23,510 nt of DNA from CAZIRO01 sp964541595 (GTDB taxonomy: Bacteria > Acidobacteriota > HRBIN11). Under the pieces are notes generated by a model that saw nothing but the letters and a program-made list of their open reading frames with translations, ran no database searches and was not told where the DNA came from. Location of the stretch: NCBI GenBank assembly GCA_964541595.1, contig CAZIRO010000023.1, forward strand, positions 1 through 23,510, given 5' to 3'. Positions 15,998-23,480 of this stretch are shown here, piece by piece. Position 1 is the first letter of the stretch. The number at the start of each line of letters is the position of its first letter. A program made the translations under genes and the position numbers.

Positions 15998-17341
15998 TTA
16001 TCCTTTCGCATTGTCACCCGCCGTTTCCCCCCGTGCGGACTCGGCCGGTTCAACCTCGACCTGCATGCCGGACCGGATCGCGCGCACACGCACGAGTTGT
16101 CCCTTCCGGATCCGTTGCGTCGCAATGGCACGCCAGTACGTGCCGTCCATGAAGACCCATCCTTCCTGGCCGGGACCGAGGTCGGACTCCGCGCGCACGA
16201 TCTGCCCGATGAGGCTCTCCTGACCGGTTGCCGGTGGGGTCCGAAATGCACGAATGACAACGAACAGCACGAGGATCACGATCACACCGATCATGCCGAC
16301 GAATGTGAACAGGAACGTGCGCGAAACCGCCCACTGTTCCGGCGTGCGGGAGAGCATCAATCCCCCGAGCAGGAGCAGTAACAGGCCGCCCAGCGTCAGC
16401 ATGCCGTAACTCGTGATCTTGACCTCCAGGAGAAACAACAGAAACGCCAGTGCGATCAGCGCCACCCCGCCCCAGTGAATGGGCAGTACCTGCGTGCTCA
16501 TCAGGGCCAGAATGAGACATACCGCCCCGATGACGCCCGGAAAGATCAGTCCCGGATGCGTCATCTCGATGTACAATCCGAGCATACCGAGCGTGAACAG
16601 AATGAATACGACGTTCGGGTCCATGAGGAAACTGAGGATCCGGTATCGGAGGTTCATCGGCCGCTCGATGACGACCGCATCCCGGGTATGCAGGGTAACT
16701 TTGCGACCCTGCCAGGTTGTGATGGTGCGACCGTCCAGTTGACGCAGTAAATGGTCACGGTTTTTGGCGACGAGTTCGATCAGATGATGTTCGAGTGCTG
16801 CCTGTTCATCGAATGACCGCGCCCTGGTGATCGTTTCGATCGCGAGATCGACGTTCCGACCGCGACGCCGGGTGATCGCCCGCATCAGGGCGACCAGATC
16901 GCTTTCCACCTTCTGGCGCATCTTTTCGATATTTTTGTTCCGTTCGTCTCCGGACGCCGGAATGATCGGCGACGCCGCGCCGGTGCGCGTGCCAGGTGCC
17001 ATCGCAGCGAGGTCCATCGCCATGAGCAGGAAAAAGCCCGCCGATGCGGCGTGTGCGCCGCTCGGGGCCACATAACCGATCACGGGAATACGGGACTGCA
17101 GGATCCGCTGAATCATCCGGTCCGTCACATTCACCAGTCCGCCGGGGGTGTTCAACTGGACGATGAGACATGATGCACCGGACTGTTCCGCCTGACGCAG
17201 TTCTTCTTCCAGATACTCGGCGGCGATGGGGTGGATGGGTGTATCGATATAGATCCAGTGGATCGTATCCGATGCGGGCCGTGCGACGGCTACCGCACAT
17301 CCGACGAGCAGTATACATGTCCAGCAGAACAGTTGACGCAT
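15998..17341 (-). CDS. Long-form NfeD: membrane-bound ClpP-class serine protease
   Basis: The 447-residue product has a signal peptide (about 1-21), then a ClpP/S49-like protease domain (about 27-220) with LNTPGG (64-69) and SGAHAASAGFFL (94-105). Ser100 is the likely nucleophile and a Lys in 136-144 the likely base (Ser-Lys dyad). Four or five membrane segments follow (about 230-375: VVFILFTLGMLGLYIEM, VALIALAFLLFLLEV, LLLLLLGGLML, FVGMIGVIVILVLFVVI). The C-terminal OB-fold NfeD domain includes GWVFMDGTYWRA and a KGQLVRV strand. NfeD partners stomatins in membrane quality control. ATG 17341 is preferred over ATG 17356 because AGGA stands six bases before it. Stop TAA. A promoter lies at 17384-17412. 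Confidence 0.92.
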   Translation of the reverse strand: MRQLFCWTCILLVGCAVAVARPASDTIHWIYIDTPIHPIAAEYLEEELRQAEQSGASCLIVQLNTPGGLVNVTDRMIQRILQSRIPVIGYVAPSGAHAASAGFFLLMAMDLAAMAPGTRTGAASPIIPASGDERNKNIEKMRQKVESDLVALMRAITRRRGRNVDLAIETITRARSFDEQAALEHHLIELVAKNRDHLLRQLDGRTITTWQGRKVTLHTRDAVVIERPMNLRYRILSFLMDPNVVFILFTLGMLGLYIEMTHPGLIFPGVIGAVCLILALMSTQVLPIHWGGVALIALAFLLFLLEVKITSYGMLTLGGLLLLLLGGLMLSRTPEQWAVSRTFLFTFVGMIGVIVILVLFVVIRAFRTPPATGQESLIGQIVRAESDLGPGQEGWVFMDGTYWRAIATQRIRKGQLVRVRAIRSGMQVEVEPAESARGETAGDNAKG

Positions 17342-17383
17342 ACAGTATCCTGTCATTCGGTCTGGGAATCCGGATTCCTTTAA

Positions 17384-17412
17384 AGTATCACCCCGTTGCG
17401 GGGAAAAGACAA
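17384..17412 (-). promoter_or_regulatory. Sigma70-type promoter of nfeD
   Basis: TTGTCT (17407-17412), a 17-bp spacer and GATACT (17384-17389) on the minus strand. The spacer contains the small palindrome CCCCG-CAA-CGGGG. The -35 box lies 12 bp beyond the edge of element copy B. Confidence 0.5.
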
Positions 17413-17424
17413 CCCATGGTTACT

Positions 17425-17575
17425 GAAATCGGGACAGGCCATGGGACACGGTGGGTCCCCATGCGGTCATGCGATGCCCCCGTCCCATGGGATGCCCCGT
17501 CTCCTGTCTTCCGTCTCCCGTCCCGGACACCTGTGGATCCGGTGGTTCCCCTGTCCCATTGCCTGTCCCGATCCC
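17425..17575 (-). repeat. MITE-like inverted-repeat element, copy B
   Basis: A 151-bp element homologous to 576-782 but on the opposite strand. The terminal inverted repeats (17428-17448 and 17552-17572) match at 20 of 21 positions. It has one heptamer unit where copy A has nine; the 56-bp length difference is exactly eight units. In the direction of folC transcription it begins 5 nt after the folC TGA, the same spacing as copy A after its gene. No clear target-site duplication was seen. It ends 12 bp before the nfeD -35 box. Confidence 0.8.
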
Positions 17576-17580
17576 GGATG

Positions 17581-18915
17581 TCATGTATGCACCATCGGAT
17601 GCCGGATCGGCTGCCATTGCCACATCGGCAGATGCGCCCGTATCCAGCCCACCAGATAGAGCGACCCCACCACGAGGATGGGGGTCCCGACTCCCCGTAT
17701 CCATTCGGCGATGTCTTCCACGCTGAGTACCGTTGCACGTCGCCGGATCGGTTCGGGCAGGAGCGTCCAGTGCATGGCCGGTTGCCAGGAACGGCGGGTC
17801 GTGGGGACGGCCATGAATGCCCAGGATTCCGCGTAGGGATCGAGCATCCGGATCATGGTTTCCCAGGGCTTGTCCTGCATCGCCCCGAAGAGGATATGCT
17901 AGCGTCGCATGGGCTGGACGGAGAGGTAGGCCCGGCAGGCGCGGATACCGTCGGGATTGTGTGCACCGTCCAGGAGACAGAACCGGTCATCGGGACTGTG
18001 CCACCATTCCAGACGGCCCGGCAACCGGGTATGCATGAGCGCGGTGCGGACGCGGTCCGGGTCCCAGGGCGTGGACCGCGCACGGCACCACAACCAGGTG
18101 GTCCACAGAGCGACCAGTGCATTCTCCACCTGATGGGCACCCGCCAGTCCGAGCGGGGTCCATTCGTTCAGCGCCCATTGATCGGTCCAGGCCCGGATGC
18201 GGAAGTGCCCATAGTAATGGCGTCGGTCGATCCGGGTATCCCGGAACACGTGGATCATGCGGCTGCCCATCGCGGCGAGCCGTTGGGCCCACTGACGCAC
18301 CAGCCAGTTACGCCGTTCGGCAGTCACCAGCGGAACACCCGCACGCACGATACCGAATTTCTCCTCGGCGATGGCAGCCAGCGTCCATCCGAGGTAGTGC
18401 TGGTGGTCAAAATCGATGTGCGTGATGGCGGTCACCCGCGCGTCGGCAATGTTCGTCGCGTCGTAGCGTCCCCCGAGGCCGACTTCCAGGATCACACCGT
18501 CCAGCATGGCATTCTGGAAGATATGAAACGCCGCGGCGGTCAACAGCTCGAAGTATGTCGGTGGCTCTGCAATCGCACCCGTCCGCACGATCCGGTCCGC
18601 GCATTCCACCACACGCGCCCATGTCCGGGCCAGACGATGCATGGCCACGGGCTGACCGGAAATCCGAATACGTTCGGTGGACATCCAGAGATGCGGCGAC
18701 GTGTACAGACCGGTGCGCAGACCGTGTGCGCGCAAAATGGCGTCGATAAACGTACAGGTCGATCCCTTCCCGTTCGTGCCGGCGACGAGAATCGCCGGTA
18801 GCCGCGACGGATCCACGCCGATTTCTCGCAGCAGGACACGGATACGGTCCAGTCCGAGGTGAATCGGATGTGCTGCCCAGTCCGTGGGTATATACAGCCG
18901 GCTACGCATGTTCAT
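17581..18915 (-). CDS. folC: Folylpolyglutamate synthase/dihydrofolate synthase, interrupted by an in-frame amber codon
   Basis: FolC adds glutamate to folates (and often makes dihydrofolate). The N-terminal Mur-ligase-like domain is clear: VAGTNGKGST (44-53), GLYTSPHLWMSTERIRI, VGLGGRYDATNI, HIDFDHQHYLGWTLAAIAEEKFGI, and LLDGAHNPDGIRA opening the C-terminal domain. At codon 339 (17899-17901) the frame meets TAG, but the same frame goes straight on with HILFGAMQDKPWETM...VVGSLYLVGWIR to TGA at 17581. That is the normal FolC C-terminus, giving about 444 codons. Without readthrough, most of the C-terminal domain is lost and the protein (338 residues) is probably inactive. TAG is an ordinary stop in neighbouring accD, so a global code change is unlikely. 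The start overlaps the accD end by 14 nt (ATG 18915; ATG 18909 is also possible). Confidence 0.85.
17899..17901 (-). other. folC: In-frame TAG (amber) codon inside folC
   Basis: The codon context is ATG CGA CGC TAG CAT ATC CTC TTC GGG. Reading frame and FolC homology are unchanged on both sides, so this is a single nonsense codon, not a frameshift. Confidence 0.85.
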
Positions 18916-19747
18916 CCGTATGCCACATAAATCGCAGAATTTTCGCTACCGTGGTTTTCATCTGTTTTCTGGGTACCACACAGTCCACCATCCCGTGTTC
19001 CAGGAGAAACTCCGCTCGTTGAAACCCCTCGGGGAGTTGCTGTCGGATCGTCTGTTCGATGACGCGGGGGCCGGCGAACCCGATCAGTGCACCGGGTTCG
19101 GCGAGGATCACGTCGCCGAGCATGGCAAAACTCGCTGTAACCCCGCCGGTCGTCGGATCCGCCAGGATGGTGATATACGGTAAACGTGCATCGTCCAGGC
19201 GCGCAAGTGCGGCCGAAACCTTGGCCATCTGCATGAGGGACAGGATCCCCTCCATCATCCGTGCGCCCCCGGAAGCGGTGACCATCACGACGGCCCGCCG
19301 GTGTTCAATAGCGCGTTCGATCGCGCGGGCAACTTTTTCACCGACGACAGCACCCATACTGCCGCCGATGAACGCGTATTCCATCGCACCGACAATGGCC
19401 GGGATGCCTTCAATCGTTCCCTCGGCGATGCAGATGGCGTCTTCCGTACCGACGGTGTCCCACATGTGTTGTAGCCGTTCCGTGTACCGTTTCCGATCGC
19501 GGAATTCCAGTGGATCCGCCGATTTCAGTTCGGTAAACAGCCGCTGGTATGTACCATTGTCCAGCAGCAGATGGAGCCAGTCGTGGGCACGGATACGAAA
19601 ATGGTAGCCGCACTTGGGACAGACACGGTGGCCACGTTCGATTTCTTTATGCCAGATGATCTGCTGGCAGCGTGGACATTTGACCCAGAGACCCTCGGGA
19701 ATCTCCGGCCCCCGATCGGTCGACCGCCGAAACCGGAACCACGCCAT
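18902..19747 (-). CDS. accD: Acetyl-CoA carboxylase carboxyltransferase subunit beta
   Basis: The 281-residue subunit, with AccA, transfers carboxyl from biotin-carrier AccB to acetyl-CoA to give malonyl-CoA for fatty acid synthesis. The N-terminal zinc ribbon has Cys24, Cys27, Cys43 and Cys46 (KCPRC, VCPKCGYHF). The crotonase-like carboxyltransferase domain follows, with GGSMGAVVGEKVARAIERA, TASGGARMMEGILSLMQMAK, DPTTGGVTASFAMLGD and GFAGPRVIEQTIRQQLPEGFQRAEFL, all typical. Length is normal. ATG 19747 has GGGAG ten bases before it. It ends with TAG and overlaps folC by 14 nt; accD-folC is a common bacterial pair. Confidence 0.96.
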   Translation of the reverse strand: MAWFRFRRSTDRGPEIPEGLWVKCPRCQQIIWHKEIERGHRVCPKCGYHFRIRAHDWLHLLLDNGTYQRLFTELKSADPLEFRDRKRYTERLQHMWDTVGTEDAICIAEGTIEGIPAIVGAMEYAFIGGSMGAVVGEKVARAIERAIEHRRAVVMVTASGGARMMEGILSLMQMAKVSAALARLDDARLPYITILADPTTGGVTASFAMLGDVILAEPGALIGFAGPRVIEQTIRQQLPEGFQRAEFLLEHGMVDCVVPRKQMKTTVAKILRFMWHTDEHA

Positions 19748-19780
19748 TGAACACCACTCCCGGACCCGTCTCCACGCATG

Positions 19781-19806
19781 TTATGCAGTCACTTTATGCG
19801 GTCACT
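19781..19806. repeat. 13-bp tandem duplication at the end of the coiled-coil gene
   Basis: TTATGCAGTCACT (19781-19793) and TTATGCGGTCACT (19794-19806) are adjacent and differ at one base. On the minus strand each unit ends in a TAA, so the stop codon of the small gene is duplicated. Confidence 0.8.
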
Positions 19807-20039
19807 TCTTCACTCTCCTCTTCTTCCTCGAACTCACTGATTTCTCCCAGCATGGCACAGGCCCCGTTGTAAATCTGGATCGCCGCACGTTTCTTCTGCT
19901 GCAATTCAGCCAGTCGCTGTTTCACCCGTGCGAGTTCTTCTTCGATGGCCCTGTCGATGTGTTCGATCTCCGCGCGGGTACGTTCTTTCAACTGGCGGTA
20001 AAAGGTCTCTTCTTCCTTACTGAGCGCAGGCATACACAT
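19794..20039 (-). CDS. Small acidic coiled-coil protein, unknown function
   Basis: An 81-residue cytoplasmic-looking protein. Residues about 8-52 form a charged amphipathic helix (EEETFYRQLKERTRAEIEHI, then EEELARVKQRLAELQQKKRAA) likely to make a coiled coil. A short segment IQIYNGACAMLGEIS follows, and the tail is almost all Glu (EFEEEEESEE). I do not recognise a family. Coding is supported by a purine-rich ribosome site (GGAGAGGGGG) directly before ATG 20039 (ATG 20033 is also possible), a clear upstream promoter and its place 46 bp before accD on the same strand. It probably heads a coiled-coil/accD/folC transcript. Confidence 0.72.
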   Translation of the reverse strand: MCMPALSKEEETFYRQLKERTRAEIEHIDRAIEEELARVKQRLAELQQKKRAAIQIYNGACAMLGEISEFEEEEESEEVTA

Positions 20040-20063
20040 CCCCCTCTCCGGAGATTCGCAGAC

Positions 20064-20092
20064 ATTCTATCGGATTTTCCCCGATAGACCAA
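20064..20092 (-). promoter_or_regulatory. Promoter of the coiled-coil/accD/folC group with overlapping palindrome
   Basis: TTGGTC (20087-20092), a 17-bp spacer and TAGAAT (20064-20069) on the minus strand, 25 bp before the first gene. The spacer carries the palindrome CTATCGG-N7-CCGATAG (20067-20087), overlapping the -10 box and touching the -35 box. It could be an operator; it could also be a hairpin at the 3' end of the kinase transcript, though no U run follows. Confidence 0.6.
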
Positions 20093-20109
20093 ACGCCGGG
20101 GGATGCGTA

Positions 20110-20537
20110 TCACCGGTACTGGAACCGGATCGGAACGATGATCCAGGACTTGACCGGAACGCCTCGATGTCTCGCCGGGGCAAATCTGAATTTACGTACT
20201 GCCTCCACGGCAGCCGCTCGGAAGAACGGATACTTCGCACGGACGACCTCAACTTCCAGTACCTGACCGTTTTCGTCCACAAGCACACGCAGGATCACCG
20301 TATCGCTCAGACGACGTGTACGTGCGATTGCCGGATACACGGGTTGGACCTTTTCGATGATCCGTGGCGGCTGATCGGGATGCGGCACGAGATCACCCGG
20401 TGTCGGTAACGGTGCCTCCGGCGGCGTCGGTTCTGCTGCAGGCGGAGAAGGTTCAGATTCAGATGTAGTGGGAGGACCGGGTGTCGGCGCGGGGGGTTCG
20501 GGTTCTGGGGATTCTGCCGGTGTCGGTTCGGTCGGTG
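20110..20537 (-). CDS. TonB-type C-terminal domain: C-terminal segment of the kinase gene beyond the assembly gap
   Basis: The frame is open from the gap edge to the stop (20110). It begins with Pro/Glu/Thr-rich sequence (PTEPTPAESPEPEPPAPTPG...) and ends with a TonB C-terminal domain of about 85 residues: PPRIIEKVQPVYPAIARTRRLSDTVILRVLVDENGQVLEVEVV, then AAAVEAVRKFRFAPARHRGVPVKSWIIVPIRF. The YP, DENGQV and FRFAPA positions are typical of TonB-family protein domains. The Pro-rich repeat on both sides of the gap is the same 54-nt unit in the same codon phase, so this is almost certainly the end of the kinase gene at 20638-23348, facing the periplasm. A free-standing start near 20388 is possible but lacks support. 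Confidence 0.82.
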
Positions 20538-20711
20538 NNNNNNNNNNNNNNNNNNNNNNNNNNNNNNNNNNNNNNNNNNNNNNNNNNNNNNNNNNNNNNN
20601 NNNNNNNNNNNNNNNNNNNNNNNNNNNNNNNNNNNNNGTCGGCGCGGGGGGTTCGGGTTCTGGGGATTCTGCCGGTGTCGGTTCGGTCGGTGCCGGCGCG
20701 GGGGGTTCGGG
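20483..20711 (-). repeat. 54-bp tandem repeat (18 residues) spanning the assembly gap
   Basis: One unit lies at 20483-20536, an identical one at 20638-20691, and a partial third starts at 20692. The minus strand encodes an 18-residue Pro/Glu/Thr unit (PAPTEPTPAESPEPEP...). The true copy number is hidden by the N run. Confidence 0.85.
20538..20637. other. Assembly gap (100 N) of unknown true length
   Basis: Exactly 100 N lie between identical 54-bp repeat units, which suggests a scaffolding placeholder where a tandem repeat stopped the assembler. Confidence 0.95.
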
Positions 20712-23348
20712 TTTCACAGGCGGTACGGACGGTGCGGGCATGGATCTGGCCGGCGGTGGTTTCTGTGCAGGCGGCGCGGATTCGGACTGCTGCTGGGTCG
20801 ATTGCCGTTGGGGTTCGGCTTCGATCTGCTGCGCTGCCGGCGGCAGTTCCGTTTCCGTGGGTGCCTCCTGAGAACGCACGGATGCGGGGATCTCTTCCTG
20901 CGCGGCGGGCGGTTCTTCCGGTGGTGGAGCCGGCGGTGTGGTGGTCGATGGGGGTTCCGGTGCTTCGGCGGTCGCTTGCGGAACGGATGGAGAAGGCACA
21001 GAAGCAGACGGATTCACTGCATGCGGTTCGGAAATTTCAGCACGCGGTGTGGGCCCCTGTCGGGAATGACGCAGGTACAGTCCCACGGAAACGCCGATGA
21101 GGACCACGAGGACAAACCCGATAATGATCCAGAACGCGGAGGTCCGGGATCGCGTCAGGGTTTTTGTCGGAAATACCGTCGTTTCCGATGGTTCCGCAGA
21201 AAGGGGACCCCCGGCGGTCGTGTCCAGTGGCCCTTCCGACGGGGACGGCGCGGTCGCGGGAAGTTCGATCTGCACCGTGGGTGTGGTCAGGATTTCTTCC
21301 GAAGGTCGGGGGAGACGCGCGATCTTTTCCTGAATCTCCTGCAACGGTTCCGCTTCGTCCGGATAGAGTTCGCTCATCAGACGGGCGATATACAGCTTTG
21401 AAGCAGCGATCCCCCTTTGCAGCAGAAACTGTTCAAGATCGGTTTGCATGACACTCGCACGGGGATACCGCTGATCGCGTGCAAACTGCAATGCGCGTTC
21501 GATCACGCGGACCAGCGGTTCCGGCAGATCCGGGGAGACCTCAGATAGCGGTTGGTACCGTCCGGCACGTACTTTGTCGAGCAGCGTCACCTCGGTATCC
21601 CCTTTCACATAGAACGGATGCCGGCCGGTCACCATCTCGTAGAGCAGGATGCCGACTGCATAGATATCCGAACGGTGGTCCACGTCTTCAGAAGCAGCCT
21701 GTTCGGGAGACATGTACAGCAGTTTACCCTTGAGTGCACCGCTGAGGGTGGTATGCATTTTGATCGCCGCTTTGGCGACACCGAAATCGGTGAGTTTCAC
21801 ATCTCCGCTATAACTGATCAGGATGTTCTGCGGGGAGACGTCCCGATGTACCACGTGGAGGGGTCGACCGTCATCGTCTTTCGCATGGTACGCATAATCC
21901 AGTGCCGCACACAACTGGATGCCGATGATGGCAGCGACTTCTAAAGGAAACGGTCGCCCACGGGCCCGGCAATCCTGCATGACCGTGCGCAGGTCCTTGC
22001 CGTGCACATATTCCATCGCGATGAAGTAATCGTCCCCGATTCTGCCGAGATCGAAGATCTGTACGATATTCGGATGCGTCAGTCGCGCGGCGACTTTTGC
22101 TTCATCGATGAACATCGTGATGAACGCTTCGTTAGTCGCCATATGGGGGAGAATCCGTTTGATCGCAAGGGTCTTTTCAAATCCCTCCATACCGTGTTTC
22201 TTGGCGAGGAACAACTCGGCCATCCCACCGGTGGCAATCCGCCGGATGAGGATGTACGGCCCGAAGGGGATGCCCTCCTGGTCTTCAGGAGAACGTAGCA
22301 TCACGGTCGGCGCTTCTTCCGCGGGTACCGGCGCAGCCTCCACCGGTGTGGGTTCCGGTGCCGTATCAGGAGGAGATTCGGTCGGGGGATGTTCCGCGGT
22401 CGGTGCGGGGGCGGGCACCGGGGTTTCCATCCAGACGGTTTCGTCCGGGGTTTCGGAAACGTCCGGTTCCGGTGCCATGGGGGGTGTCTCCATCAAAACC
22501 GTGTCGGATGTATGTTCCGGTTCCGGCGTCGAAACCGTTTCGCCCGGAGATGGTGCCGTAGCGGGTTCAACGGTCAGGTCGGCAAACGTCTGTTCGACGA
22601 TGCGTTCGATCTCGCGTTCAATTTCGGATTCGTCAAGAATTCGGGTTTCGGCTTCCGATGCTTGGGGGGAGGCAGCAACGTCGGTTTCGGCTTCCGTGGA
22701 GGAAGTTGCAATATCGTCAAGGACTTCTCCAAAGATGTCCTCAGAAGTAAATAGCGCAGACGGTTCGTCTACAGGAGGAGACGGGGCGTGTTTGGGTGTT
22801 TCCATCAGGACCGTTTCGTCTTCCGAATCGATCTGCGGTTGTGCAGGTTCCGGAGGGGCTGACGGTTTTTTACGATGCGGTTTTGCGTCCAGAATGCGCA
22901 GACCGGCCAGCGTTTCACTCAGTTTGCGTTCGATCTCTTCTTCAATACGCGCCGTCGGTTTGCGTTTCCGCGCGGATTTGTGTATCCACCGTTCGAGAAG
23001 AGACCGCAGTTCGGTTTCCGGCAGAGGCCATGCGATAACTTCCGTGGCCTGGTACAGGTTGCAGGCTTCATCGCGAAATCGTCGACCGCGGTAAATATCC
23101 GAGAAGATCACGATCGGCGTTCGGACCAGCGCGGGTACCTGCCGCAGTCGGAGGCAGGTATCCAGTGTATTCTGACGGGGGAGGGGTGCGTAGAGCAGGA
23201 TGAGATCAGGCTGGATCTGGCGAGCGCGTTCGACGGCCTCCAGACCGTCCCGGGCCTCTTCGACACGATACCCCCAGCGAATGATCATTTCACGCAGGCG
23301 TTGCCGTCGCCGGGGGTCGTAGTGTGCAATGAGAATCGTATACTGCAT
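20638..23348 (-). CDS. Pseudo-receiver/Hanks Ser-Thr kinase with membrane segment and Pro-rich arm (continues across the gap into a TonB domain)
   Basis: The 903 residues before the gap contain four parts. (1) Residues 3-122 are a receiver-like domain; the acidic pair is H9-Y10, the phospho-Asp site is Tyr53 (DLILLYAPLP) and the conserved Lys is replaced (AWPLP), so it is degenerate. (2) Residues 123-358 are an acidic, Pro-rich linker with three ETV/DTV-x-METP motifs. (3) Residues about 363-645 are a Hanks kinase: TGGMAELFLA (373-382), Lys397 in LAIKRI, HRDVSPQN (501-508), DFG (521-523) and SPE (547-549), so catalytically complete. (4) One membrane segment (about 738-758) is followed by a Pro/Glu/Gln-rich arm. 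The predicted topology is kinase in the cytoplasm, arm and TonB domain in the periplasm. ATG 23348 has AGGAG seven bases upstream. Substrates and signal are unknown. Confidence 0.88.
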
Positions 23349-23400
23349 CGGGTGACTCCTGGACGATGGGCTTTCCGGTCCCGGACATGCGTCACCCGCC

Positions 23401-23480
23401 CGGTAAGGTTCATTGTATCATGCATTCGCAGGTTCGGCAATCGGTAAGGTCTCCGGGATCGGGAAATGAATCACTTACCG
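23401..23480. promoter_or_regulatory. Repeated CGGTAAG motifs around the kinase promoter, candidate operator
   Basis: CGGTAAGGT occurs at 23401-23409 and 23442-23450, 41 bp apart (about four helical turns), flanking the -10 and -35 boxes. An inverted CTTACCG lies at 23474-23480. The arrangement could bind a dimeric regulator. Confidence 0.35.
23412..23440 (-). promoter_or_regulatory. Sigma70-type promoter of the kinase gene
   Basis: TTGCCG (23435-23440), a 17-bp spacer and TACAAT (23412-23417) on the minus strand, about 65 bp before the kinase start. This is the best promoter match in the window. Confidence 0.65.

Noticed and set aside
17581..17880. Separate 99-codon gene after folC
   Set aside because: It is in the same frame as folC and is the FolC C-terminal domain; there is no own ribosome site.
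20307..20537. Kinase reading frame continued through the N run to a stop near 20307 (His/Arg/Asn/Pro-rich tail)
   Set aside because: This is the wrong frame after a 100-N placeholder. The repeat phase shows the true frame is the one leading into the TonB domain.
23451..23465. Fourth element end (TCCGGGATCGGGA matches the copy B end over 13 bp)
   Set aside because: The match stops before the diagnostic CAGGCC part of the terminal repeat, and no partner end is visible within the window.
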